From: Kosmotoga arenicorallina S304
GTDB taxonomy: Bacteria > Thermotogota > Thermotogae > Petrotogales > Kosmotogaceae
Assembly: GCF_001636545.1 (NCBI RefSeq)
Contig: NZ_JFHK01000005.1
Coordinates: forward strand, 1 to 64,000
Length of the DNA: 64,000 nucleotides
Direction: 5' to 3'
In this document: positions 11,601 to 19,517 of the stretch, piece after piece
Position numbering within the stretch: position 1 is the first letter of the stretch
Layout of the letters: every line of letters begins with the position of its first letter
The notes under the pieces: model-generated
Told to the model about the DNA's origin: nothing
Databases searched by the model: none
The model's input: only the letters and a program-made list of their open reading frames with translations
Program-made: the position numbers and the translations under genes

Positions 11601-12889
11601 TCAGAAGCAGGGTTCAAACCGGTGGTTTCAAGGTCGAAAACCACATATGTTTGCTCTGATAATTCTCCGTCGTAATTGCCAAGATTGTTAACAATGGCTT
11701 CCAGGTCATTTATCATGTAGCCTTCCATGCCAAATATGGGCTTTATTCCCTCTTTTTTTGCATTAAAATAAAACTCCGGAATGCTCTGGACCACCCCGTG
11801 GTCTGTTAAAGCAACTGCTGTGTGCCCCCATTCTTTTAATGTCTTGAAAAGAGCCTTTATTTCCAGTACAGAATCAAGTGCACTCATTTTTGTATGCAAA
11901 TGCAGTTCCACTCTCTTTTCTTCAGCTTTATCCAGACGTTTTGGAAACTCAAAGCTATTAAGATCATGAACGGTCATTACCTCTTCGCGTTTTCTTGAAT
12001 CGTATTCCAACTTTCCTCTAACAATTACCCCTTCACCATCTGTCAGGGTTCCTGCTACTTCTTCAGCTTTCTTTCCAATGATTTTACACGAAAGAGAATC
12101 GGTGAAATCAGTTACTTTGAAGGTGAGAACTGTTATTTTGCCTTTCCAGATATCTATCCCAAAAACCTTTCCTGCTATAACCACTGAATTCTCATTTCCA
12201 AGGATATCGCAGATTTTCTGTGGCGCGGTTTTTATTTTTCTACCCATCAACACGGTGGCAGTTTTTCTCTTTTCAGCTTTTTGAGTTTTGTTTGTATTCT
12301 TTTTATCCTCATTTTTCTCAGGTTGGTGGGCTTCTTTATCACTGTTTTCAGGTGCATCTTTGACATTCAAGATTATTTCAAAGGGAACCGGTTTTCCAAG
12401 AGTTTTCCTGAGGGCTTCAGCCAATTCGCGTTTTTTGGAAATTATCCTTTGCCTTGCAAATGTGCTATTGACAATAATCATTACTTTCGATCCGTCATAT
12501 TCTATGGTGGCTTTTTCAAGATATGAGGAAAGCCCATTTACATATTTAAAGAGCTCAGCCTTGTTCAAAGGTGAATGGCTTTCTTGGACCTTATCTATTT
12601 CACTTTTTCGTTCCGTGTCTTTAATTGGGTTTTCTTTTTCGTCTAAAAAGATGAAGCTTATTCTCGATTTAAGCTGATTGGAAGCAATCTTCGCGAAACG
12701 GTTAAGAAGAAAGTTCTTTATATCCTCTGAAACCTTCGAATCAAAAATAACTGTCAATTCCCTTTTATTTGGATTGACAACCACACTGGATAAGTTCAAC
12801 GAGGAAAAAGCTTCGTCAGGGTAAAAACCCATGAGCCTTTCAATGAGTTTTGATGCATTTAGTTCTTCATGTTTAAGTCTGAATTTCAC
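8615..12889 (-). CDS. polC: DNA polymerase III alpha subunit, PolC type
   Basis: Replicative polymerase with built-in proofreading; 1424 aa, typical of PolC. Order: an N-terminal domain and a charged linker (about 1-210); an OB-fold (220-310); a PHP domain opening VELHLHTKMSALDSV near 328; a DEDD exonuclease inserted from VVFDLETTGLNP near 416 to HRASEDARVTAEVF; the rest of PHP; a four-Cys zinc module (CPDC...CQKC) near 900-930; and a palm with PDIDLNFSG near 951. The C-terminus ends in QITLF, a good match to a clamp-binding pentapeptide. The start is GTG at 12889, overlapping the ruvC stop by 4 bp, with GGAGGTG upstream. Transcribed after ruvC and before the clamp-like gene. Confidence 0.96.
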   Translation of the reverse strand: MKFRLKHEELNASKLIERLMGFYPDEAFSSLNLSSVVVNPNKRELTVIFDSKVSEDIKNFLLNRFAKIASNQLKSRISFIFLDEKENPIKDTERKSEIDKVQESHSPLNKAELFKYVNGLSSYLEKATIEYDGSKVMIIVNSTFARQRIISKKRELAEALRKTLGKPVPFEIILNVKDAPENSDKEAHQPEKNEDKKNTNKTQKAEKRKTATVLMGRKIKTAPQKICDILGNENSVVIAGKVFGIDIWKGKITVLTFKVTDFTDSLSCKIIGKKAEEVAGTLTDGEGVIVRGKLEYDSRKREEVMTVHDLNSFEFPKRLDKAEEKRVELHLHTKMSALDSVLEIKALFKTLKEWGHTAVALTDHGVVQSIPEFYFNAKKEGIKPIFGMEGYMINDLEAIVNNLGNYDGELSEQTYVVFDLETTGLNPASDEIIEFGAVKLKGKETIDTFSSLVKPKKEITSETFEITGINNEMLSEAPALKEVLTSFLKFSEGCILVAHNATFDYRFVRSAIKELFDEDWEAPYIDTLALSKSLLKSRSYSLDNVVKHLKLGNFNHHRASEDARVTAEVFKKFMEMVNKRGIKKLSELEGLRKNINISSLKPQHVSILARNKKGLRNLYTLVTESHTHYFHGKPRIPKSLLNKHREGLLIGSACVSGELSRAYLNGANNQELEEIAKFFDYIEIMPLDVIEENDRQFSKDTLKTMYKEFYKIGRRLNIPVVMTGDVHFLEPEHNIFRAAIQAAQDQNNFDKQPALYLRTTEEMLRAAMEIFEDEKIAREVVITNTNRIANKIEQVIPVEGKLHPPIIDGADEQVREITMKKAKEIYGEPLPEIVEARLEKELHAIIDHGYAVLYLIAQKMVKKSNDDGYVVGSRGSVGSSLVATMMGITEVNPLPPHYVCPDCKDSEFILDGSVESGYDLKDKTCQKCGAKMNKSGQNIPFETFLGFEGDKVPDIDLNFSGEYQERAHAYLEKLFGRDHVYRAGTISTVAERTAYGFVRAYMEKTGKRLRGAEMDRLAAGITGVKRTTGQHPGGLMIVPKDRDVHEFTPVQYPANDTRSRTRTTHFAYEVIHDDLVKIDALGHDDPTFIKYLKDITGIDPTTIPMDDKKTLSIFSSTKALGIKPEDLGTDVGTLGIPEFGTQFVRGMLQETHPRSFGELVRISGLSHGTDVWLNNARDWIASRKATLGEVIACRDDIMNYLIQKGIEPLKAFKIMEKVRKGKGIEVEEEQLMREKAVPEWFIESCKRIKYLFPKAHAVAYVSMAFRVAYYKVHYPLAFYSTYFTVKDGEFDVDLALGDIHSIKKEIASLKGNPDKNVKERSKETLLEVILEMKLRGFSFLPVDLEKSDATRFIIEEKALRIPFNRIKNLGEKAAISIIKERKKKPFSSVEDLIRRTALNKTTVEILRKYGALKGLPEKEQITLF

Positions 12890-13395
12890 TTTTTACGAGC
12901 ACCTCCAGGATAAGAACGAGAAAGGAAATGACACCAGGCAACAGCAAGTGCATCGGCTGCATCATCGGGTTTTGGTGTTTCTTTCATTCTCAAAAACTTC
13001 ATCATCACCCTCTGAATTTGACCTTTTTCGGAGCGTCCATATCCGGTTACTGCTTGTTTCACCTGATGAGGTGTATATTCGAAAATCGGTAAGCCCATTT
13101 CCCTGAGTGTAAGCAGAATCACTCCACGAGCTTCTCCAACTTGTATAGCCGTTGTGACATTTCTGAAAAAGAACAACTCCTCGACTGCGGCTTCAGAAGG
13201 CGAATGAAAATCTATTATCTTCTTTAGTTCCATGTAAATTTTCAGCAGGCGATCGGGAATGGGTTCACCTGGTTCAGTATAAATAGCACCGTAATCAACC
13301 AGCTCAACACGAGAAGCAACGGCGTCGATTATCCCGTAGCCTAATGTGCCAAAGCCAGGATCAATTCCAAGAATTCTAATCGCTTCCTTTTGCAA
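12886..13395 (-). CDS. ruvC: Holliday junction endonuclease RuvC
   Basis: 169-aa resolvase that cuts four-way junctions with RuvAB. The RNase H fold is visible with catalytic acidic residues in ILGIDPGFGTLGYGI (Asp near 11), AVEELFF (Glu near 68) and the C-terminal KPDDAADALAVAWCH. It starts with TTG at 13395, preceded by GGAGGTG. Its last bases overlap the polC start, so it heads the ruvC-polC-clamp operon. Link to polC is plausibly organisational (repair with replication). Confidence 0.94.
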   Translation of the reverse strand: MQKEAIRILGIDPGFGTLGYGIIDAVASRVELVDYGAIYTEPGEPIPDRLLKIYMELKKIIDFHSPSEAAVEELFFFRNVTTAIQVGEARGVILLTLREMGLPIFEYTPHQVKQAVTGYGRSEKGQIQRVMMKFLRMKETPKPDDAADALAVAWCHFLSRSYPGGARKK

Positions 13396-13625
13396 AACCG
13401 CACCTCCGATTTTACGATTTTAATGCCACCCATTGTGTGAAGGACATGGAACATAGAGTTCATGATACACATAAGGCTTTGACAAAGTAAAACCCGCAAT
13501 TTGAAAGGATTTCGGAGAATCGATTCTCATTAACATGGTTTCGTTTCAGCAACAAAATTTGCAATATTTCTTCATCAATACGAAGAAAAGCGCTGTGTTC
13601 TGCAAAAAATAAAGGTTACTAAAAT
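13396..13625. other. Intergenic region upstream of ruvC
   Basis: 230 bp with no credible gene. It should hold the ruvC promoter (a weak TAAAAT lies about 30 bp upstream of the TTG start) and the 3' end of the holB operon. A 14-bp perfect palindrome GAGAATCGATTCTC lies at 13515-13528 and shares the GAGAATCGA word with the repeats near clpC. No RNA gene was recognised. Confidence 0.5.
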
Positions 13626-14435
13626 TCACAATAAAAAACCGCAGCATTCGTAAAAGTAAGAAGTTTTTATATCCAATGATTTTGCTTTTTCTATAACTGT
13701 TTTTATTGGTTGAACAATAGCATCGAATTTCAAAGATAGTGCCATATTTTGAAGCTCTCTCCTGTAATTGCCGCCGGGATGCATACAGCCCAAAATTCTT
13801 CTAAAACCGCTCGCTCTCTTAAAGACCATTTCGACATCTTCGATTTTTGGAGGTGTTTTTTTGCCATATACCGTACCGGCAGTGGGAATAAAAACAAGGA
13901 AAACAACTTTTTTAATTCCTGCTTTTTCAAGTAAATCAAGAGCTTTGAATTCATGTGAAAGCAAGCCACCTTTAAGGCCAACGGTGATATGAGGAACGAC
14001 TTTTATATCATTTTCTATGAGCAGCTCAAAGCTCTTCATAGAAACATTAAAAAGATTTTCTCCGTAAACCTCTTTCATGGTTTCAGCATCTCCAACGAAA
14101 TCAAAAGAGACTATATCCGCCAATTCCCTCAACAAAGGAATATCATCTCTGTTAACCACAGGTCCAACATGGAAGTTGTACTTAATATCATGGATCTTTT
14201 TCATCTTTATCAGGAATGTAGCATGATCTTTCCATGGGACAGTAAACTTTTCATTTAAGCCTCCGCTTATAAGGAAACTCCTTTTTCCATCACTTGAAAA
14301 CTTCTGGATTTCTTTCACAGAGCCCATACCCTGAAGATAGTGTTTACCGCAGTGTTTGCAATTCAAAGCACAGCTCATGCCGCTTGTACTGATTGATCTG
14401 GTCAATGAAGGGGATACAAAGGTGAATTCACGCAT
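13626..14435 (-). CDS. Radical SAM protein, biotin/lipoate-synthase-like (possible LipS subunit)
   Basis: 269 aa. A CxxxCxxC iron-sulfur motif, CALNCKHC, lies near residues 20-27 and nucleates the [4Fe-4S] cluster that cleaves SAM. A second Cys pair, YECCGF, sits at the extreme C-terminus and could ligate an auxiliary cluster. The order of motifs fits the uncharacterised biotin-synthase-homologue group (COG1856-like), members of which were shown in archaea to form one half of a two-protein lipoate synthase. Two ATGs are possible. The one at 14435 is preferred because GAGGGAG lies upstream, giving an 8-bp overlap with rnc. Last gene of the holB operon. Radical SAM assignment is firm; the lipoate role is inferred. 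Confidence 0.75.
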   Translation of the reverse strand: MREFTFVSPSLTRSISTSGMSCALNCKHCGKHYLQGMGSVKEIQKFSSDGKRSFLISGGLNEKFTVPWKDHATFLIKMKKIHDIKYNFHVGPVVNRDDIPLLRELADIVSFDFVGDAETMKEVYGENLFNVSMKSFELLIENDIKVVPHITVGLKGGLLSHEFKALDLLEKAGIKKVVFLVFIPTAGTVYGKKTPPKIEDVEMVFKRASGFRRILGCMHPGGNYRRELQNMALSLKFDAIVQPIKTVIEKAKSLDIKTSYFYECCGFLL

Positions 14436-15135
14436 CGTTTTCTCCCTCATTCAAGAATTTTTCATATGCGCTTTTGGCTGCCTGCTGTTCAGCTTTCTTT
14501 TTTGTTTTTCCCTTTCCGCAACCAAGGAGCTTCCCATCAAGATATACTTCAACGGAAAAAGTTTCATCTTCCTCTTTATTTTTCAGTCGATACTCAGGGC
14601 GCAGCCCGAAAAATTTTTGAGTATATTCTTGAAGTCTCGTTTTGTAATCCATTACAAGTTCCCCGCTTAAAGCCTGTTCAATATATTTTTTCAGCACTTC
14701 TTCGATAAAGTTTTTCGCATCTTCGAGACCCTTTGACAAATATATAGCAGCAAGAACTGCTTCGAAAGCATCAGCAAGTAATGAATCTTTCTCCCTGCCT
14801 CCTGAGTTTTCTTCACCCTTCCCAAGAAGTAAAAAATCTCCAAGTTTTATCTCTCTAGCAGCTCTTGAGAGAATGCTCTCGCTTGCGACTGCTGAGCGAA
14901 TTTTAGACATTCTTCCCTCGCTCAGAGAATATTCAGTGTATAGGATTTCAGCAAGTATAAAATCAAGGATTGCGTCCCCGAGAAATTCAAGCCTCTCATT
15001 TGATTCAAGGTTCAAAAATGTGTTTTCATTCGCAAAAGAAGAATGACACAGAGCTCTTATCATGAGCTCCGTGTCCATGTCCTTTATGCCTAAAGCTTTT
15101 ATGAATTTCTCTGCGCTTTTGGTAAAGCTTTCCAT
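14428..15135 (-). CDS. rnc: Ribonuclease III
   Basis: 235-aa double-strand-specific RNase that processes rRNA and other structured RNAs. The RNase III domain shows the signature NERLEFLGDAILDFILAEIL near residues 44-63 with catalytic acidic residues, and DAFEAVLAAIYL near 116. A double-stranded RNA-binding domain (about 158-230) ends GKTKKKAEQQAAKSAYEKFL. The gap to the transketolase stop upstream is 2 bp, and the following radical SAM gene overlaps it by 8 bp, so it is translated within the holB operon. Confidence 0.96.
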   Translation of the reverse strand: MESFTKSAEKFIKALGIKDMDTELMIRALCHSSFANENTFLNLESNERLEFLGDAILDFILAEILYTEYSLSEGRMSKIRSAVASESILSRAAREIKLGDFLLLGKGEENSGGREKDSLLADAFEAVLAAIYLSKGLEDAKNFIEEVLKKYIEQALSGELVMDYKTRLQEYTQKFFGLRPEYRLKNKEEDETFSVEVYLDGKLLGCGKGKTKKKAEQQAAKSAYEKFLNEGENDA

Positions 15136-15137
15136 TT

Positions 15138-17033
15138 TCAGAATTCTCTTACCCTTTTGGCTATGGATTCTGCGTCAAGACCAGCCAATCTGTACAGGAA
15201 GTCTTTACTTCCAGACACCGAGTAATCGCTGACGCCAACTTTTACAAATTTTTCCGGCAAAAACCCTTCAGAGGTAAAATACTCTGCTAAAATAGCAGCG
15301 AGACCGCTTTTTACATTGTGGTCTTCCACAGTAAGTACCTTTCCCATAAGGAAGTCCTTCACATGTTCAAAAGAAGCATGAAGCGGGCAGCTAACTCCTA
15401 AAACGGTTATTTCTATTCCTTCACTTTTCAGCATGTCAGCGGCTTTAACAGCTTCAGACACCATCTGGCCGGTAGCGACTATTGTGGCATCCTTGCCTGT
15501 TCGTATAATGTCAACTTTTCCATACTCAAATTCATATCCCTCGCCAAAGAACGGCTTCCCATCGGGTCCAGAAATGGGATTTATTTTTGAACGTCCAAGA
15601 GCGATTACAAAGTTGCCCTTTTCATTTGCCGCATATCGGACAGCCCTATCTGTTTGGTTGGGGTCTGCCGGGACTATCAATTTGAAGCCGTAAAAATTCT
15701 TTAAGGCACCAATATAATCAAGACAATGGTGGGTCTTTCCATCTTCGCCTACGTCAAGTCCAACATGTGTTACAACAACTTTCAGGTTTGTCTTGTTTAT
15801 ATCATTTAACCGCTGTTGATTGTAAGTTTCATCTATGCCAAAAACTCCGAAATCAGTGAAGAAAGTTAGAACACCGCTCACCGACATGCTTCCTGCAAGG
15901 GTTGCTGCATTATGCTCCTGAACGCCAATCTGAATAAAATTCTCCGGCCAGATTTTCTCGAATTCTGCTGTTTTTGTCGAAGGCTTTAAGTCACAGTCAA
16001 TTACAGCTATTGGTGATATGCCCTTGTTTAACTTTGCCAGATCCGCAAGAGCCTTTCCAAATGCAGAACGATTATCTGTTTTCTCGTGAGGAAGATAAAA
16101 TTTGGGCTCACCTATGTTTATTGCTTTCTCTTCAAAAAATGGAATGAGTTTTTCCCGAGTTATGGGCATTTTCTTTCTACGTTCAATAAAGAATTCCAAA
16201 TCGTCATTCACGCCAAGTTCAGCAAGAGCTCTGCGGCAACTTTCAAGATCCAGAGGCTTTCCATGGAAGCTTACATCATCTTCCATGAAGCTAACGCCTT
16301 TTCCCATTATTGTATGGGCTATGATGGCAACCGGAACATCTTCTTGAACAGCTTGATATAAAGCTGCGGACAGTTCTGCATAATCATGCCCGTTCACTTC
16401 CATAACCTTCCAGCCATCCGCTTCGTAATCGCCTTTAATATTTACGGGCATTGTATCAGAAGCACGCCCTGAAATCTGTGCATCGTTATAATCAATAACC
16501 ACCGTAAGATTGTCCAATTTGTATTTCGCCGCAGTTCTTCGTGCTTCGGCAACCTGGCCTTTTGCCTGCTCTGCATCGCTCATAAGGGTAAAGACATGAT
16601 AGTCTCTTTTTGAAAGCTTCGCAGCAAGAGCCATGCCCACACCAGCGGACAGACCCTGCCCAAGGTTACCTGTTGTCCACTCAACACCTGGAATCCCTCT
16701 TGTTATATGCCCTTCAAAAATAGATCCGGGATGCCTGAAACCAGCTATAACTTCTTCAATGTCAAAAAAGCCCAGTCTTCCCAGAGCGGAGTATACACCG
16801 GGCGATGTATGACCATGGCTTATGACTACTCTGTCACGCTCTGGAGAAAAGGGATTTTGGGGATCTATATTCGCGAATTTATATACGGTAAGATAAATGT
16901 CTATGGAAGACATCGAACCACCCGGATGGCCTGATTGTGCCACTGTAGTCATTTTTAATATGTCCCCTCTACAAAGCATCCCCAGAGTTTCCAATTCTCT
17001 CAGCTCTTCACTTGATAATTTTGGCCGGTTCAC
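15138..17033 (-). CDS. tkt: Transketolase
   Basis: 631-aa thiamine diphosphate enzyme of the non-oxidative pentose phosphate pathway, moving two-carbon units between sugar phosphates. The N-terminal half has SGHPGGSMSSIDIY near residue 34, SHGHTSPGVYSALG, GNLGQGLSAGVGMALAAK and the ThDP-binding LMSDAEQAKGQ...DYNDAQ stretch. The C-terminal half contains the catalytic-type Glu in FIQIGVQEHNAA and GEDGKTHHCLDYIGAL. It is a fused, full-length form rather than split N and C subunits. Start GTG at 17033, 2 bp after the PSP1 stop. Confidence 0.95.
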   Translation of the reverse strand: MNRPKLSSEELRELETLGMLCRGDILKMTTVAQSGHPGGSMSSIDIYLTVYKFANIDPQNPFSPERDRVVISHGHTSPGVYSALGRLGFFDIEEVIAGFRHPGSIFEGHITRGIPGVEWTTGNLGQGLSAGVGMALAAKLSKRDYHVFTLMSDAEQAKGQVAEARRTAAKYKLDNLTVVIDYNDAQISGRASDTMPVNIKGDYEADGWKVMEVNGHDYAELSAALYQAVQEDVPVAIIAHTIMGKGVSFMEDDVSFHGKPLDLESCRRALAELGVNDDLEFFIERRKKMPITREKLIPFFEEKAINIGEPKFYLPHEKTDNRSAFGKALADLAKLNKGISPIAVIDCDLKPSTKTAEFEKIWPENFIQIGVQEHNAATLAGSMSVSGVLTFFTDFGVFGIDETYNQQRLNDINKTNLKVVVTHVGLDVGEDGKTHHCLDYIGALKNFYGFKLIVPADPNQTDRAVRYAANEKGNFVIALGRSKINPISGPDGKPFFGEGYEFEYGKVDIIRTGKDATIVATGQMVSEAVKAADMLKSEGIEITVLGVSCPLHASFEHVKDFLMGKVLTVEDHNVKSGLAAILAEYFTSEGFLPEKFVKVGVSDYSVSGSKDFLYRLAGLDAESIAKRVREF

Positions 17034-17035
17034 CT

Positions 17036-17926
17036 TTATTCTCCCTCCTCATCCAAATAAATATCATCATCTTTACTTTTTAGAAGCTCTTCGGGCGGTA
17101 TTTCTCCAATTACAATTCCCTGCTTTTTTCTAAATTCATCAAAGGGAACTTTTATTATATTGCCTTCATCTGTTACCATTGATATCTGTTTCAAGAATAT
17201 ATTCACGTTCAACAATTTGCAGGTTTTTCCGTCGTACTCAATCAAAGAACCTTCATCCGGGATATCTCGGAGCTCTTCTTCATAATGCTGTTGCTCATAA
17301 GCGAGGCAACATAACAGTCTTCCACAGCGACCGGATATCTTCGCCGGATTAATTAGCAGTTGCTGCTTTTTTGCATGTTTAAGGGTGATGCTCTCAAATT
17401 CCCTCTTAAATCTGACACAACAGGCTACCTGACCACAAAGGCCCACGCTGCCTTTCATTTTCACTTCGTCTCGAATACCAACCTGTCTGAGTTCTATCCG
17501 GATTTTAAACATTCTCGCAAGATCTTTTACCAGTTCTCTAAAATCCACGCGGCTGTCAGCACCAAAATAAAAGACTATTCTTGATCTGTCAAACATGTAT
17601 CTGGCTTCAAGCAGTCTCATAGGGAGCTGATGTTCCTTGATTTTTTCGAAGCATTGCTCGAAGGCTTCTTTTGAATCCATTTGGTTTTTTTGATGCTGTT
17701 TTTCATCTTCCTCAGTCATTTTTCTCAAAATCGGCTTTATGTCTTCAATATGGTCTATACGCATGTTCACAGGTCCATGGCGCACAACTCCCACATCAAG
17801 ACCAAATTCCGTCTCGGCAATTACTTTGTCTCCCGGCTTAATGCTCTGGTTATCCACAGTGAAAAGATATAACTTCCCTACCGGGTGAAATTCGACTCCA
17901 CAAACTTTACCGTATATTTCAGGCAT
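17036..17926 (-). CDS. PSP1/RicT (YaaT)-like protein
   Basis: 296 aa. The PSP1 C-terminal domain carries two Cys clusters, LCGQVACC near residue 155 and GRCGRLLCC near 193, as in B. subtilis YaaT/RicT, where Cys residues bind an Fe-S cluster in the RicAFT complex that influences RNA processing. RicA and RicF partners are not in the window. The position next to holB matches the conserved holB-yaaT order of Firmicutes. ATGs at 17932 and 17926 are both possible; 17926 is favoured because GGAGGG lies 6 bp before it, whereas it abuts the first. The gene overlaps the holB end by 8 bp. Confidence 0.85.
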   Translation of the reverse strand: MPEIYGKVCGVEFHPVGKLYLFTVDNQSIKPGDKVIAETEFGLDVGVVRHGPVNMRIDHIEDIKPILRKMTEEDEKQHQKNQMDSKEAFEQCFEKIKEHQLPMRLLEARYMFDRSRIVFYFGADSRVDFRELVKDLARMFKIRIELRQVGIRDEVKMKGSVGLCGQVACCVRFKREFESITLKHAKKQQLLINPAKISGRCGRLLCCLAYEQQHYEEELRDIPDEGSLIEYDGKTCKLLNVNIFLKQISMVTDEGNIIKVPFDEFRKKQGIVIGEIPPEELLKSKDDDIYLDEEGE

Positions 17927-18962
17927 TTTCATCCCTCCAGATACTTCTTTCCAAGATAAAAAGAGCTCTATGTATTACCAGGTCTTTATTCAAGGAAGAA
18001 ACCTTTCTCCTTATTAAAGAATTAATCCAGAGATAATCATCTTCTTTAAGGTAAAAACCAGAATTCACAAGAACCATCAGCCATTCTAACAGGTCAAGGT
18101 TAACGATTCTGTTCCAGAATGATGTATGTGAAATGATAAGAGCATCCTGCATTATACTTCTGAGAGATTTTACAAATTCGCGTATATTCAGGAAAGCATC
18201 TCCTGTGTTCAGGGCATTTTTCAATGCATTAAACATAGAAAAAAACTCTCCATCCCCTTTTTCAAGAAACCTTCTTATGATTTCTATGTGAACTTTTCGC
18301 AGTTTCAAAAACTTGATTTCATCAAGATCTGCTTTTTCAAGCTCTGTCATTATCTTTAAAAGCTCCAGAAATTCAAGGGATTCATATCCGATCAGCTCTT
18401 CAATGACGTTGCTGATGTCATTTGCAAGGCAGAACATCAGTATTTCATAATTTTCAAAACAGGCGCCATGGATATATTTTACTCTTTCTCTATATTTCAA
18501 CTTAAGCTCTTCAATTGGCTCAGATGGCGTTTTTATATCGAAAACAAAGCACCTGCTTCTAATTGTCGAAAGCATGGAGTTCCATGAAGTGCTGGCGAGC
18601 AATATTACTGCATAATCTGGAGGTTCTTCCAGGAGTTTTAAGAAGGCGTTCGCAGCTTCAACCGTTACTCTTTCAGCTTCATATAAAATCGCGTATTTTC
18701 GTTTTCCTTCCAGAGGTTTATGAATGAAGAAATGCTCAAGCCCTTTGATCTCTTTTATGCCTATATTCCCTCCAGAAGGCTCAACAACCAAAAGGTCCTC
18801 AACAGAACGCCTTTTATTCCAATTTTCCTCGCTCTCAACTATTTCAAGGGCAGCTCTTTTCAGTATTGCGCTTTGCTCTCCAACAAGAGCTATACTAATG
18901 CCTTTACCCTCTGAAATCAACTTTAAAATCTTATCTTTAATCTCCTTTTGAATAATCATCAT
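17919..18962 (-). CDS. holB: DNA polymerase III delta-prime-like subunit
   Basis: 347 aa, clamp-loader AAA+ relative. The core reads ALVGEQSAILKRA where a Walker A would be, so ATP binding is probably lost, as in delta-prime. GIKEIKGLEHFF, YAILYEAERVTVEAANAFLKLLEEPP and STIRSRC (the SRC motif) are well conserved. First gene of the operon holB-PSP1-tkt-rnc-radical SAM. The start has no Shine-Dalgarno; the ATG pair at 18962/18959 follows directly on a TATAAT box, suggesting a leaderless transcript. Confidence 0.88.
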   Translation of the reverse strand: MMIIQKEIKDKILKLISEGKGISIALVGEQSAILKRAALEIVESEENWNKRRSVEDLLVVEPSGGNIGIKEIKGLEHFFIHKPLEGKRKYAILYEAERVTVEAANAFLKLLEEPPDYAVILLASTSWNSMLSTIRSRCFVFDIKTPSEPIEELKLKYRERVKYIHGACFENYEILMFCLANDISNVIEELIGYESLEFLELLKIMTELEKADLDEIKFLKLRKVHIEIIRRFLEKGDGEFFSMFNALKNALNTGDAFLNIREFVKSLRSIMQDALIISHTSFWNRIVNLDLLEWLMVLVNSGFYLKEDDYLWINSLIRRKVSSLNKDLVIHRALFILERSIWRDENA

Positions 18963-18974
18963 GTTTTAATTATA
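18962..18974 (-). promoter_or_regulatory. -10 element abutting the holB start (leaderless mRNA)
   Basis: Minus-strand TATAAT at 18974-18969 is followed by TAAAAC and then the ATG at 18962. With the usual 6-7 nt distance, transcription would begin at the A of the ATG. The -35 position (about 18997-18992) is CCATAT, a poor match. Confidence 0.5.
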
Positions 18975-18985
18975 ACGGAATATTT

Positions 18986-19015
18986 TTGGGAATATGGTAT
19001 ATTTTCTTGTATGAT
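18986..19015 (+). promoter_or_regulatory. Possible promoter of ndk
   Basis: TTGGGA (18986-18991), 18-bp spacer, TATGAT (19010-19015), back to back with the holB promoter. Moderate match to consensus. Confidence 0.45.
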
Positions 19016-19070
19016 TCTGAATCTTTGTTTCTTTTAATGCATTCAGTCTTTGAAAAGGGAGGGAAAATGA

Positions 19071-19517
19071 GTGAGGGAAAAAACATTTGTTTATTTAAAA
19101 CCAAACACCATACAAAGACAGTTAGTAGGCGAAGTGTTAAGGAGATTCGAACGCCGGGGGTTGAAAATTGTTGCTATGAAAATGCTCTGGTTAAGCCGGA
19201 AGCAGGCCGAAGAGTTGTACAAAGAGCATAGGGGAAAAGATTTCTATGAACCTCTAATAAAGTTCGTTACAAGCAGCCCCATTATAGCCATGGTTCTTGA
19301 AGGTGATCACGCTGTCAAACTTGTGCGCCATACAATTGGCAGCACCGATCCAATGGAAGCCAGCGGAGGAACCATTCGCGGCGATTTTGCTATTTCAGTG
19401 CGAAAGAACATCGTGCATGCTTCAGATAGCTTAGAAAGCGCTAAGCGCGAAATTGCGCTTTTTTTCGATGAAAGTGAAATCTTTGATTATCAATTGCCAC
19501 TGGAGGAGCATTTTTGA
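19071..19517 (+). CDS. ndk: Nucleoside diphosphate kinase
   Basis: 148 aa. Balances nucleoside triphosphate pools by phosphate transfer through an active-site His, seen in NIVHASDS near residue 116. Other family motifs are TFVYLKPNTIQRQLVGEV at the N-terminus and HTIGSTDPMEASGGTIRGDF near 87-106. The start is GTG at 19071 with GGGAGGG seven bases upstream. The stop overlaps the ATG of the methyltransferase gene by one base (TGATG). Confidence 0.96.
   Translation: MREKTFVYLKPNTIQRQLVGEVLRRFERRGLKIVAMKMLWLSRKQAEELYKEHRGKDFYEPLIKFVTSSPIIAMVLEGDHAVKLVRHTIGSTDPMEASGGTIRGDFAISVRKNIVHASDSLESAKREIALFFDESEIFDYQLPLEEHF

Noticed and set aside
13396-13625. A noncoding RNA gene in the spacer upstream of ruvC
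   Set aside because: No known RNA fold, promoter-terminator pair or extended stem was visible apart from one 14-bp palindrome.
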